From contig JAVBNL010000001.1 in NCBI GenBank assembly GCA_031551515.1, positions 62,001 to 126,000 of the forward strand: 64,000 bases of DNA, in the 5' to 3' direction. Both the position numbers and the translations under genes were made by a program. Positions 8,676-17,053 of this stretch are shown piece after piece (the stretch's first letter is position 1; each line of letters starts with the position of its first letter). The notes under the pieces are model-generated. The model made no database searches. It had not been told where the DNA came from and saw only the letters and a list, made by a program, of their open reading frames with translations. The stretch is from FLUQ01 sp031551515 (lineage in GTDB: Bacteria; Desulfobacterota; Desulfovibrionia; Desulfovibrionales; Desulfovibrionaceae).

Positions 8676-9678
8676 GACAGGAAATCATTTCACGCTTACA
8701 CCGGAAAAGGAAAAGGTTCTTTCGGAATGCTTGGCCCATATTGACCGGTGTCTGCGCACAGGCACATGCGAGCCTTTGCCCAACGATCTTGCATCTTATA
8801 AAGAGCTGCGGGAAATTCTGGACATGGTGCAGCAAGTGCAGCAAAGCCTTATGGCCATCGCCCAGGGGGATCTCAGCTCGACAATTCTACTCAAAGGCTA
8901 TATGGGCGGTCTTCTGAAAGCCCTGCAATCCAATTTGCGCCATGTGATCTGGAAGGCCCGGCAGATCGCAGATAACGATTTCTCGCAGCAAATCGACTTC
9001 ATGGGTGAAATCTCCGAGGTGTTCAACACCATGGGGCGCGAGTTGGGAGAGGCGCAAGAGCAGTTGCGCAAGCAAAAAGATGACCTCGCCCTCATGGCGG
9101 AGAACCTGCGCCGCGAAGTGGATGCCCGCATCCTCGTCGAAGCCCGCTTGCGCCGTGAAGAGGCCCGCTTGCGCAAATATGCCGCGGAAGACCCCTTGAC
9201 CGGCCTTGCCAACCGCCGCAGCTTTTTCGCGCTGGCCCGCAAAGAGGCCGAACGTATGCGCCGCACGGGGAAAGCCGCCTGTCTGGCCATGTTGGACATA
9301 GACAACTTCAAAACACTCAACGACACTTTCGGGCACCGCCAGGGCGACAACGCCCTGCGTCGCTTGACAAAACTGATAACAACGACCATCCGGCCCTACG
9401 ATATCGCCGGTCGCTATGGCGGCGACGAATTCATGATCCTGTTTCCGGAAACCAAGCCGGAGATCGCCCTGGCCATACTTGAACGGCTGCGCGCGATAGT
9501 GGAAAAAACAGATCGCACCGTAAAAAACCCGGTTCCGGATATGACCATCAGCGCAGGCATCTCCGCCGTGGACCTTGCAATACCGGTAGCCCAGGTTATC
9601 GACCAGGCGGTATCCGCCGCGGATAAAGCCTTGTATCAATCTAAACTCGCGGGCCGTAACTGCATCAGCCTTGGCTAG
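8656..9678 (+). CDS. GGDEF diguanylate cyclase
   Basis: The C-terminal half of this 340-residue protein is a diguanylate cyclase that makes cyclic-di-GMP from two GTP. The active-site loop is RYGGDEF, and an inhibitory I-site RPYD lies five residues before it, so product feedback is expected. Residues ~60-175 form a HAMP-like and coiled-coil region (DFMGEISEVFNTMGRELGEAQ) without membrane segments, so the protein is cytosolic. Start is GTG at 8656 with GAGG upstream, overlapping the V4R gene by 20 bp. The TAG stop lies at the left end of a dispersed repeat element. Confidence 0.93.
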   Translation: MTNQTVETGNHFTLTPEKEKVLSECLAHIDRCLRTGTCEPLPNDLASYKELREILDMVQQVQQSLMAIAQGDLSSTILLKGYMGGLLKALQSNLRHVIWKARQIADNDFSQQIDFMGEISEVFNTMGRELGEAQEQLRKQKDDLALMAENLRREVDARILVEARLRREEARLRKYAAEDPLTGLANRRSFFALARKEAERMRRTGKAACLAMLDIDNFKTLNDTFGHRQGDNALRRLTKLITTTIRPYDIAGRYGGDEFMILFPETKPEIALAILERLRAIVEKTDRTVKNPVPDMTISAGISAVDLAIPVAQVIDQAVSAADKALYQSKLAGRNCISLG

Positions 9679-9788
9679 AGCCTATATTCACTGTGAGATT
9701 GCTAAGCTCGCCTACGCCAATCTCGTGGCAAGGATTTGCGGACAACTCCTTACGGAGCAGATGAATATTTTCAAGATTAATCCGCTCT
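9676..9788. repeat. Intergenic repeat element, copy 1
   Basis: This 113 bp element begins TAGAGC and ends GCTCT. Its reverse complement matches the element at 17752-17876 almost base for base over AGAGCGGATTAAT, TTGAAAATA and CCTTGCCACGAGATTGGCG. It lacks the GAGC/GCTC hairpin extension present in copy 3. The first three bases are the stop codon of the upstream GGDEF gene. Confidence 0.85.
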
Positions 9789-9831
9789 GGTTTCCCTTGC
9801 AAAACGAGCTGTTCCGTATACAGTCGCAGCC

Positions 9832-10974
9832 ATGCGAATTTCCACACTGATTCTGTGTTGTGCCCTGGCCCTGTTCGCCGCCCCCTTGCTTCGGCCCACA
9901 ACCTGCCTCGCGGCGCAGCTTCCCGCCAGCCCGCCACTTGAGACCATGGTCGGCCAAATGATCATGACCGGCTTTCGCGGCACGGGACAAAGCCCCCTCA
10001 GCCCGGATCTCATTCTGCTGCTTGAAGATATTCGAGCTGGACGCATCGGCGGGGTAATTTTTTTCGACCTGGATTGGGCGACCAGAAAACGGGGCCGCAA
10101 CATTGTTTCCGCCGCCCAGGTAAAACAACTTACCACGCTGCTTCAAGAAAAGTCGCCAATTCCGCTGTTTATCGCGGTGGACCAGGAAGGGGGGCGCGTA
10201 CGCCGTCTTTCTGCCGCGCAAGGGGTACCCGACGGCCCGTCAGCGGCGGAGCTCGGCAAAAAAAGCCCCGCCGACACGCGCGCAGCGGCCGAAAAGCTGG
10301 GGAAAGCCCTTCGCAACCTGGGCATCAACTGCAACTTCGCGCCTGTGGCGGACCTGGCAAGCAACCCGGACAGTCCGGCCATTGGCAAACTGGGCCGCGC
10401 CTTTTCCGCCGATCCCCATTGGACCGCCGAGCATGCCCGCGCGTTTGCGCAGGGTCTTGGCGATGCGCGCGTGGCCTCAAGTTACAAACACTTCCCCGGC
10501 CACGGCAGCGCCACGGCCGACACGCACCTGGGCCTGACCGACATTACCCGAACCTGGCGGCCTGAAGAACTTATCCCGTATCAAGCCGTCAACCTGCCGC
10601 AAGACACCCCGTTGATGATGATGACCGGGCATTTGTTCCACAAGGATCTCGACCCTGAACTGCCCGCATCTTTGTCCCGGCGTATTACGACCGATTTGCT
10701 GCGGAAAAAGCTGGGCTGGCAAGGCGTGGTGATAACCGACGATGTGCAGATGAATGCGGTGCGCCACTTTTTCAACCTGGAAGACACACTGAAATTGGCC
10801 GTTTTGGCCGGAGCGGACATCGTGCTGGCGGGCAACAACCTGGACCACAGCCCGGATTTGGGGCGAAAGATGTACATTGCCTTGCTGAAGCTGGTGCGCG
10901 AAGGGAAAATTCCTGAAGAGCGGATCAGGGAATCGTGGCTGCGGATAAAGGCCCTGAAAGAAAGCGTGCTGTAA
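9832..10974 (+). CDS. Glycoside hydrolase family 3 beta-N-acetylhexosaminidase, exported
   Basis: This 380-residue GH3 enzyme is of the NagZ type, which cleaves terminal N-acetylglucosamine from muropeptides. An N-terminal signal peptide (about residues 1-28, ending near TTCLAAQ) predicts export, unlike the cytosolic E. coli NagZ. Family motifs are VDQEGGRVRRLS, KHFPGHGSATADTHLGL with the catalytic Asp-His pair, and the nucleophile Asp in VITDDVQMNAV. It lies between two repeat elements. No clear Shine-Dalgarno precedes ATG 9832. A role in peptidoglycan turnover is inferred from the family. Confidence 0.88.
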   Translation: MRISTLILCCALALFAAPLLRPTTCLAAQLPASPPLETMVGQMIMTGFRGTGQSPLSPDLILLLEDIRAGRIGGVIFFDLDWATRKRGRNIVSAAQVKQLTTLLQEKSPIPLFIAVDQEGGRVRRLSAAQGVPDGPSAAELGKKSPADTRAAAEKLGKALRNLGINCNFAPVADLASNPDSPAIGKLGRAFSADPHWTAEHARAFAQGLGDARVASSYKHFPGHGSATADTHLGLTDITRTWRPEELIPYQAVNLPQDTPLMMMTGHLFHKDLDPELPASLSRRITTDLLRKKLGWQGVVITDDVQMNAVRHFFNLEDTLKLAVLAGADIVLAGNNLDHSPDLGRKMYIALLKLVREGKIPEERIRESWLRIKALKESVL

Positions 10975-10990
10975 AAAAGCCGCCTGCCAG

Positions 10991-11058
10991 TTAGCACCTT
11001 GCCACTTTGAAATTGGCGTTTAACGGCGAGCAAAGCTTGCCTATGCTGATCCGCTCTA
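10991..11058. repeat. Intergenic repeat element, copy 2 (short)
   Basis: This is a short 68 bp member of the same family, with TTTGAAATTGGCG, TTAACGGCGAGCAAAGC and the terminal CCGCTCTA. The middle AAGGATTT hairpin found in other copies is absent. It lies between convergent nagZ-like and mnmE genes. Confidence 0.7.
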
Positions 11059-11072
11059 AATGCGGGGTGGTC

Positions 11073-12494
11073 CTATTTTCCGATACAGAACTGCGAAAAT
11101 ATTCTGCCCAAAATGTCGTCTGTGGCGGCAAACCCGGTGATTTCCCCCAAATACGCGGCCATGCCGTCAAGCCGCACGCCAAAGAGGTCGCACGGCATGC
11201 CCGCCTGCATATCCGCCGCAAGGGCGTCCGCTTCCGCCAGGGCCGCGGCCAGCAACCGCGACTGGCGCAAGTTGGGCACCAAATCGCCGGTTTGCGGTTC
11301 GCCCTGCTCTTTGTGCTGTTCCATGATGCGGCGGCGCAGACGCTTGCCCAGCTTCTCCAGCCCGTCGCCGGTTTTGGCGGATACTGCCACCGCCGGAAAA
11401 CCCAGCCAGGTCTCTTCTTCACGCGCAACCGCCGCCTCCGCCGAAGGCAGGGTATCAAGCTTGTTACGCACCAGCATGATCCTGTCCCGGTTGGCGTCCA
11501 TAAACTCCCGTTCCGAATCGCGCGGTTCAAACGCGGCATCCAGAACCAGCAAAATGACTTCCGCCTGACGTGCCAGTTCAAGGGCACGGCTGACCCCGGC
11601 CATTTCAACCGGATCATGGCTTGCGCGCAGGCCGGCCGTATCAGACAGACGCACAAGCAGCCCGTCAAGGTTGATGGATTCTTCGATAAAATCGCGCGTT
11701 GTGCCGGGAAGCGGCGAGACGATGGCCCTTTCACGACCGAGCAGGGCGTTCAGCAAACTGGATTTGCCCACGTTCACCCTGCCCGCGAGGATAACGCTTA
11801 CCCCTTCCTGCCAGTGTCTGGCCCGCTCATACCCGGCCAAAAGAGCGCGTATGCCGCCCCGCACGGCATCCAACCCGGCGGCGAAATCTTCAGGGCGCAG
11901 GCATTCGGCTTCTTCTTCCGGAAAATCCACGGCCAGCGCTACCCTGGCGCGCAAAGTTTCAACCTCAGCGCGCAATTCTTCCACCCGCCGCCCCATCAGG
12001 CCCGAAAGTTTAGCCTGCGCAAGGCGTACCCCCTGGCGGGCGGGCGCGGCAATCATCTCCGCCACCGCTTCGGCCTGGGTCAGGTCGAGTTTGCCGTTGG
12101 CAAAAGCGCGGTACGTAAATTCCCCCCGGCCGGCAAGGCGCGCGCCCGCGGCGCAGGCTGCCTCAAGCACAGAAGTCAGAACCGCCTGACCGCCATGGCA
12201 ATGAATCTCGCCGACATCTTCGCCGGTAAAGGTCGCCGGACCCGGCATGAACACAGCAAGCACCTCGTCCAAAGGCTCCGGCCGCGCGCCGGGCGCAGGG
12301 GGGGCGTAGACCAGGCCATGCCGCAGCATGCGCGGCGGCAGCGATTTACAGGAAGATTCGGGATCTGGAGAAAGCAGCCGTTGCAAAATAGCAAGAGAAT
12401 CAGGCCCGCTGACGCGCACAATGCCCACGCCGCCCTGGCCGGGAGGCGTGGCAATGGCGGCGATAGTGCCTACCAGTGGATAGAGAGCGTTCAT
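11073..12494 (-). CDS. mnmE: tRNA modification GTPase MnmE
   Basis: MnmE works with MnmG to make the 5-carboxymethylaminomethyl modification at tRNA wobble uridine 34. The 473-residue length is typical. The N-terminal folate-binding domain begins DTIAAIATPPGQG-like (here GTIAAIATPPGQGGVGIVRVSG). A G domain is inserted in the helical domain with P-loop GRVNVGKSS, switch GTTRDFIEE and DTAGLR. The C-terminus ends in the catalytic FCIGK motif. ATG 12494 is preceded by GAGGGTG. It is the last gene of the rpmH-to-mnmE cluster, 40 bp after jag. Confidence 0.97.
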   Translation of the reverse strand: MNALYPLVGTIAAIATPPGQGGVGIVRVSGPDSLAILQRLLSPDPESSCKSLPPRMLRHGLVYAPPAPGARPEPLDEVLAVFMPGPATFTGEDVGEIHCHGGQAVLTSVLEAACAAGARLAGRGEFTYRAFANGKLDLTQAEAVAEMIAAPARQGVRLAQAKLSGLMGRRVEELRAEVETLRARVALAVDFPEEEAECLRPEDFAAGLDAVRGGIRALLAGYERARHWQEGVSVILAGRVNVGKSSLLNALLGRERAIVSPLPGTTRDFIEESINLDGLLVRLSDTAGLRASHDPVEMAGVSRALELARQAEVILLVLDAAFEPRDSEREFMDANRDRIMLVRNKLDTLPSAEAAVAREEETWLGFPAVAVSAKTGDGLEKLGKRLRRRIMEQHKEQGEPQTGDLVPNLRQSRLLAAALAEADALAADMQAGMPCDLFGVRLDGMAAYLGEITGFAATDDILGRIFSQFCIGK

Positions 12495-12534
12495 CTGACA
12501 CCCTCAGGCGTTGCGCCTAAATGGATAGTATGAC

Positions 12535-13731
12535 TCAGGCGGGCTTGTCTTGCTTCCGACGCGGGGCCACGACCACACGCTTCATTTCGCCGTCGCCCTT
12601 GCTGTGCGTTTGCACCATCGGGTCGTCCTGCAAGGTCATATGAATGACCCGCCGGTGGTACGAGCTGAGCGGCCGGGTCAACTGCGGCTTGCCGCCCGCC
12701 TTGACCTTGTCGGCCAACGAAAGGGCGAGTTCGCGCAGCCGCTCGTCCTGGCGTTCTCTGTAGTCACCCGCGTCGATTTGCACGCGAACCAGAGCTTTCA
12801 TACGGTTCGAAACCATGCGCGTCGCCAGATACTGCATTGACGAAAGCGTCTGGCCGTCGCGCCCGATCAGCACGCCCGGATCTTCCAGGCCGCTAATGCT
12901 TACCCGCACCCGATCGCTTGCGCAGGTGGCTTCAAAAGCGACCTCGCCCAGCAAAGGAACGGTCAAACGGCTTATTACTTCACGCGTGACCGCAAGCAAC
13001 TGTTCGGCATCCAACTGGTCAAAAGGAACCCGGGGCAGGTCATCGCCACCCGCATCGCCCCCGTCCTGTGAAAAAGGGTCGCCTTTGCCCTGGCTGCCGT
13101 CATGGTCGACATGGTCTTTGCATTTGCCCCCGGCTTGGCCGCCGGCTTTGGGCTGATCCTGACGGCCCCTGCGCGAGCGGGAGTCACGCGCGTCTTTGCC
13201 GCTCTGCTTGCCGGGGGAGGTCTCTCCTCCGGCGGAGACTTCGGAAGCGGGCCCCTTACGGCCGCCCCGGCCGCGCCGTGATGCGGAAGACCGCTCGCGG
13301 CGGGAGCCGTCAGCCTGCTCCGCCGTTACTTCCCTCGCCTCAGAAGTACCCCGTGAAGCGGCATCCGCAGTCTGTTCTACCTGCGCGGCAGGTGCGGCCT
13401 GCGCGACAGGTGCGACCGCAGGCTGAGCCTGTGCGGCAGACGCCTCATTCCGAGGTTCTTTATTCACGGAAGGCTTGGCTTTCTGCAAAGCTGGCGCGGG
13501 TTCTTCCCGCCGCGCCGCGGGAGCGGCGTCCAACTCGTCCAGCACGCTGCTCAATTCCACGCGGCGAGCTTTGATCAGCGCTTTGCGCGCGCCGACCAGG
13601 CCGAAAATGCCGCCCTTGGCATCGCTGACAATGTCAATTTCCAGCTTTTCCCGGGGCGTATCGTAAAAAGCGCACGCGTCCCGTATGGCCTCATCAAGGG
13701 TTTTCCCTTGGAACTCCTTATACTCGCTCAT
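12535..13731 (-). CDS. jag: Jag/KhpB-type RNA-binding protein with long low-complexity linker
   Basis: This is a single-stranded RNA-binding regulator encoded next to yidC in many bacteria. Residues 1-55 are the Jag_N domain (FQGKTLDEAIRDACAFY, GGIFGLVGARKALI). Residues ~56-250 are a long Ala/Gln/Arg/Gly-rich disordered linker. A KH domain with GRDG in VLIGRDGQTLSSMQYL follows, then an R3H domain with SSYHRRVIHM near the C-terminus. At 398 residues it is longer than the usual ~200-residue Jag because of the linker. The gene lies 21 bp after yidC. Confidence 0.93.
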   Translation of the reverse strand: MSEYKEFQGKTLDEAIRDACAFYDTPREKLEIDIVSDAKGGIFGLVGARKALIKARRVELSSVLDELDAAPAARREEPAPALQKAKPSVNKEPRNEASAAQAQPAVAPVAQAAPAAQVEQTADAASRGTSEAREVTAEQADGSRRERSSASRRGRGGRKGPASEVSAGGETSPGKQSGKDARDSRSRRGRQDQPKAGGQAGGKCKDHVDHDGSQGKGDPFSQDGGDAGGDDLPRVPFDQLDAEQLLAVTREVISRLTVPLLGEVAFEATCASDRVRVSISGLEDPGVLIGRDGQTLSSMQYLATRMVSNRMKALVRVQIDAGDYRERQDERLRELALSLADKVKAGGKPQLTRPLSSYHRRVIHMTLQDDPMVQTHSKGDGEMKRVVVAPRRKQDKPA

Positions 13732-13752
13732 AAAATCTTCCCTACGGACACA

Positions 13753-15342
13753 CTACGCTCTGCGTAACTGCCACCATTGTTGCGCGATGGAAATCACGTT
13801 GTTGGCAAGCCAGTAGATAACCAGGCCCGAAGGGAAGCTAAGGAACAAGAAAGTGAAGACAACGGGCATGATCAACATGATCTTCTGCTGTGTCGGGTCC
13901 CCTGCCGCCGGGGTCATGAGCTGCTGCAAGAACATGGTGCCGCCCATGATCAACGGGGTGATGAAATAGGGGTCTTTGCTCGAAAGGTCCGCCAGCCAGA
14001 CGATGTCCGTAAACGGTATGTGCGGAATAAACGCAGCGTGCCGCAAAGCGGTTGCGTTCAGCAGTCCCTGGTACAGGCCGAAAAAGACCGGTATCTGCAC
14101 AAGAATGGGCAGGCAGCCCCCGGCGGGGTTGACCTTATATGTCTTGTACAATTGCATCATTTCTTTATTCAGCGCTTCTTTATCGTCGCCGTGCTTTTCT
14201 TTCAGCTTGGCCATCATGGGTTGCAGCTTCTTCATCTGCTCCATAGACTTATAGCTCTTGTACGACAGCGGCCAAAGCACAATTTTGATCACCAGGGTCA
14301 GCAAAATGATGGCCACGCCGTAGTTGCCGACATAGGAATAGAAGAAATTGAGCATGGCCATCAGCGGCCGGGCGATAACGCTGAACCAGCCGTAATAAAT
14401 CACGCTGCCCATGTTGTTGGGTTCGGTGCTGAGCAACGATTGCTCTTTGGGGCCCATGTAATAGGTGCACGTGTACTTGGTCGGCTCACCGGGGTTGACC
14501 GTAAGCCCGTCTTTGTACACCGCGACCCTGTAAACAGAATCTTGCAGTTTTGCCCTGACGCTGACGTTGGGATCTTCCGGGCTGACAATGGCCGCGAAAT
14601 AGTTGCTCAGCACGCTGACCCAGGAAATGGTCCCTTTGGGGTCAATGCCAGTCTGCAATTTGCTCTCGCCCGTTTCTTCCTCAAAAGACCCGTCTTTATA
14701 ATAAGCCACGCGGGTTTTGTTGTAGTCGCTCGACTTGTCATCAAGGGAACCGGTGCTCATGGTGAACGCCAGGCGCACCGTGCGCGCCTGGGGCGACATC
14801 AGACTGACGTTTTCAGTAATGGAATACTTATCCGCGTTAAAGTGCAGCTCGCGCACCAGGCGCAGGCCGTTCACCTCGCCGATAAACCGCAGCACGCCGG
14901 TGCCTCCGGCGGCGAGAGACAAATCCCCCCCCTCCATGTTCCAGGAACCGCCGCTCCAGGAAGGCGCGCCGTCAACCAAAAGCCCCATGGGGGCCATGTT
15001 CGCCGCAGCCGGAGAAACCATCTGCACCAAAGGGGAGCCGGGGGCGATGGTCTGGTGGAACTTCTTCAACGTGAATTCACGCAGAATCCCGCCGCCCGAA
15101 TGAAAAACCGCTTTATACAGCGGCGTTTCCACCGTCACATCTTTACCGGGAGCAGGCGTAAAAGCCGGCAGCGGCACATCGGCCGCGGGCTTGGGCTGCG
15201 CCGCCGCAGGAGCGGCGGTCTCGTTCTGCTGTACGGGCGTTGGGGCTTCTTTTACCCAGCCCATATACACAGACAGGTAGTTCCAACCCAAAAGAATCAC
15301 AAAACTGATAGCAATAGCTAAAATTGTGCGACGCGTATCCAT
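13753..15342 (-). CDS. yidC: Membrane protein insertase YidC
   Basis: YidC inserts and folds proteins in the inner membrane, alone or with SecYEG. The 529-residue protein has an N-terminal membrane segment (about 7-27), a Pro/Ala linker, a large periplasmic domain to about residue 330 and then the conserved five-segment core. That core includes GVAIILLTLVIKIVLWPLSY, PAGGCLPILVQIPVFFGLY and FPSGLVIYWLANN. This is the Gram-negative long form. It lies 6 bp downstream of yidD in the conserved rpmH cluster. Confidence 0.97.
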   Translation of the reverse strand: MDTRRTILAIAISFVILLGWNYLSVYMGWVKEAPTPVQQNETAAPAAAQPKPAADVPLPAFTPAPGKDVTVETPLYKAVFHSGGGILREFTLKKFHQTIAPGSPLVQMVSPAAANMAPMGLLVDGAPSWSGGSWNMEGGDLSLAAGGTGVLRFIGEVNGLRLVRELHFNADKYSITENVSLMSPQARTVRLAFTMSTGSLDDKSSDYNKTRVAYYKDGSFEEETGESKLQTGIDPKGTISWVSVLSNYFAAIVSPEDPNVSVRAKLQDSVYRVAVYKDGLTVNPGEPTKYTCTYYMGPKEQSLLSTEPNNMGSVIYYGWFSVIARPLMAMLNFFYSYVGNYGVAIILLTLVIKIVLWPLSYKSYKSMEQMKKLQPMMAKLKEKHGDDKEALNKEMMQLYKTYKVNPAGGCLPILVQIPVFFGLYQGLLNATALRHAAFIPHIPFTDIVWLADLSSKDPYFITPLIMGGTMFLQQLMTPAAGDPTQQKIMLIMPVVFTFLFLSFPSGLVIYWLANNVISIAQQWWQLRRA

Positions 15343-15348
15343 GAAATT

Positions 15349-15621
15349 TCAGCGGCTCCTGTAAGATTGATCAGGCAGCGGCGGCACGGGGTCATACCCC
15401 CCTGCCGACCACGGATGACACCGTAAAATGCGCCACACCGCGTACCAACCGCCGCGTAACACGCCGTGCCGGGTAATGGCCTGCGCGGCATAGGCCGAAC
15501 AAGTCGGAAGGTACCGGCAGGCAGGAGGCAGCAAAGGCGAAATGCAGTATTTGTACACACGGATAGGAAATACCGCGAGAGCTCGCGCAAAGCGGGATAT
15601 TGTCTCAATCCGAAATATCAT
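15349..15621 (-). CDS. yidD: Membrane protein insertion efficiency factor YidD
   Basis: YidD is a small membrane-associated factor that helps YidC-dependent insertion. With the start at ATG 15621 the protein has 90 residues and shows the family core YKYCISPLLPPACRYLPTCS, then AVWRILRCHPW and GGYDPVP. A longer reading from 15684 would overlap rnpA by 50 bp and adds unconserved residues, so the shorter start is chosen. It lies 13 bp after the rnpA stop and just before yidC. Confidence 0.93.
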   Translation of the reverse strand: MIFRIETISRFARALAVFPIRVYKYCISPLLPPACRYLPTCSAYAAQAITRHGVLRGGWYAVWRILRCHPWSAGGYDPVPPLPDQSYRSR

Positions 15622-15634
15622 AACCGCACACTGA

Positions 15635-15991
15635 CTATATGCCTGCGGCCGTTGCGAACAACGACGCGAATTCTTGCTCGACAACGGCGAGCGAGAACAG
15701 TTCCGGTTTTAGAGTGCGCTTGGGGACCACAACCATGTCGGTTTCTTGCGGCAACCACGCTTGGCGCAGGCGAAAAAATTCCCGCAACACGCGCTTAACC
15801 CGGTTACGCACGACAGCGCACCCGGTTTTTCTGGTTACCGCAAGCCCTAAACGCCACCCTTCCGCATCCCCCCGGGTTCGCATGAATATGACGAACTGTC
15901 GGGTGTAATAACGGCGACCCGTATCATAACAACGTATGAAGTCGGCGCGCCGGGTTATCCGGTTGTGAGGCTGTAACCTTAAACGGCTAAT
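15635..15991 (-). CDS. rnpA: Ribonuclease P protein component, apparent ATT start
   Basis: RnpA is the protein subunit of RNase P, which matures tRNA 5-prime ends. The core is LAVTRKTGCAVVRNRVKRVLREFFR. The conserved N-terminal part (RITRRADFIRCYDTGRRYY) extends upstream of the first in-frame ATG at 15883. Between it and the preceding in-frame stop no ATG, GTG, TTG or CTG occurs. An ATT at 15991 is preceded by AAAGGG at 8 nt spacing and would give 118 residues, the normal family length. That start overlaps the rpmH 3-prime end by 13 bp. The gene is certain; the start is inferred. Confidence 0.9.
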   Translation of the reverse strand: MSRLRLQPHNRITRRADFIRCYDTGRRYYTRQFVIFMRTRGDAEGWRLGLAVTRKTGCAVVRNRVKRVLREFFRLRQAWLPQETDMVVVPKRTLKPELFSLAVVEQEFASLFATAAGI

Positions 15992-16113
15992 CTTTTACGC
16001 CCTTTCGCCCGTCTACGCCGGATAACGGCGCGGCCGTTCGGGGTGCTCATGCGCTCACGGAACCCGTGGGTCCTTTTGCGCTTGATTTTGCTCGGCTGAT
16101 ACGTTCTCTTCAT
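15979..16113 (-). CDS. rpmH: 50S ribosomal protein L34
   Basis: This 44-residue basic protein reads MKRTYQPSKIKRKRTHGFRE and ends KGRKRLAV, the hallmark of L34. AAGGAG precedes the ATG by 7 nt. It is the first gene of the rpmH-rnpA-yidD-yidC-jag-mnmE cluster. Confidence 0.97.
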   Translation of the reverse strand: MKRTYQPSKIKRKRTHGFRERMSTPNGRAVIRRRRAKGRKRLAV

Positions 16114-16145
16114 GACCTGCTCCTTGGGGAATATCTGAACGGATT

Positions 16146-16174
16146 TCTTTACTGGTTTCCAGTGGCGGCGTCAA
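16146..16174 (-). promoter_or_regulatory. Candidate sigma-70 promoter of rpmH cluster
   Basis: On the minus strand TTGACG (16174-16169) and TAAAGA (16151-16146) are separated by exactly 17 bp. They lie 33 bp upstream of the rpmH start codon, just after the terminator of the upstream gene. The -10 matches the consensus at only three positions. Confidence 0.5.
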
Positions 16175-16182
16175 GGAAAGCG

Positions 16183-16221
16183 AGAAAATCAGCCGGGAGA
16201 ATACCATCCCCCCGGCTGATT
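16183..16221 (-). terminator. Rho-independent terminator after FlgO-like gene
   Basis: An 11 bp perfect stem (AATCAGCCGGG/CCCGGCTGATT, 13 nt loop) is followed on the minus strand by TTCTCGCTTTCC. It lies 28 bp beyond the stop of the lipoprotein gene at 16249 and separates it from rpmH. Confidence 0.75.
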
Positions 16222-16248
16222 GCATCAAATTTCCACGGCCCCGCTCTG

Positions 16249-17046
16249 CTAGCGGCGTCTCTTACCTGGCAAGGGCGTTGGCGGAGCGGAAGGGTCGATG
16301 ACCTTGCCGACGCCGCCCGTGCTGTTCAACGCTTCCGCTCCTCCGGAACCGGAAGCGGCTGCTTTTGCCCCCGTGCTTTGCGTGCCGGGGCGCTCGGGCG
16401 GAAAGGCCATTTCGCGCGCGTTGTAGCGGCGCCACACGGCGTCGCCCCCGTCTTTTTTGCCGCTGCCGGTCGAACTCACGGCCAAAAGAGAACTTACCTC
16501 GCCCGCCCGGGGCAGATAATATTCATACGCGCCGATAATCGCGTTGTCCGCAAGACGCACAACGCGCACAGAGACGTAGACCGTGTTCCCGGCATCGCTG
16601 TAACAGCCGACAAGAGCGGCCCCCGCGTCATACGTATCCGCCAGCAGCTTTGCGGAATCTCGGGTCAGCATGAACTCGCCGCCCTTTCTATCCATGCGTA
16701 GCGTCGTTCCCAGGCGCGCTTCCAGCACTCTGAAGCCGTATTGCCCCAACCGCGAGCCTATTTGCTGCGAGCTGATCTGGCCAAAAGCCGAAGTGCGCTC
16801 AAAGTTCTCCAATTCTACCAGCGAAGCCACAAGTATGCCGCTGCCGGAGCTCATGCGTGAAATGATCATATTGTGCAGAGCGTCCGCCGCATACGTATTC
16901 ATCGTCAGCATCTGCGAGCCTTCCGGCGGATTCACGGGCGCGGCCTGGGGCAAATACGCCACAGTCCTGGAGTTGGAAGAGCCGGAACCGCACCCGGCAA
17001 GAACCAGGCAGCCCAAAAGCAAACAAAAAACATGAAACGCGCGCAT
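16249..17046 (-). CDS. FlgO-like outer-membrane lipoprotein
   Basis: This 265-residue protein has a lipoprotein signal (lipobox LAGC, Cys19). A FlgO-type domain spans about residues 50-185 (SGILVASLVELENFERTSAF, SRLGQYGFRVLEARLG, MLTRDSAKLLADTY, VRVVRLADNAIIGAYEYYLP). FlgO proteins are outer-membrane factors needed for flagellum stability in Vibrio. The C-terminal 60 residues are Gly/Ser/Ala/Pro-rich and probably disordered. It follows the next lipoprotein gene by 7 bp, so the two form one transcript ending at the terminator at 16183-16221. Confidence 0.8.
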   Translation of the reverse strand: MRAFHVFCLLLGCLVLAGCGSGSSNSRTVAYLPQAAPVNPPEGSQMLTMNTYAADALHNMIISRMSSGSGILVASLVELENFERTSAFGQISSQQIGSRLGQYGFRVLEARLGTTLRMDRKGGEFMLTRDSAKLLADTYDAGAALVGCYSDAGNTVYVSVRVVRLADNAIIGAYEYYLPRAGEVSSLLAVSSTGSGKKDGGDAVWRRYNAREMAFPPERPGTQSTGAKAAASGSGGAEALNSTGGVGKVIDPSAPPTPLPGKRRR

Positions 17047-17053
17047 GGCACAC

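Noticed and set aside
11007..12533. Long open frame antisense to mnmE
   Set aside because: MnmE on the minus strand explains the region; the antisense product has no family features.
13777..15321. Long open frame antisense to yidC
   Set aside because: It mirrors the coding strand of a clear YidC and has no signal, domain or ribosome site.
15622..15684. Longer YidD start at 15684
   Set aside because: It would overlap rnpA by 50 bp with unconserved residues; ATG 15621 gives the normal family N-terminus.
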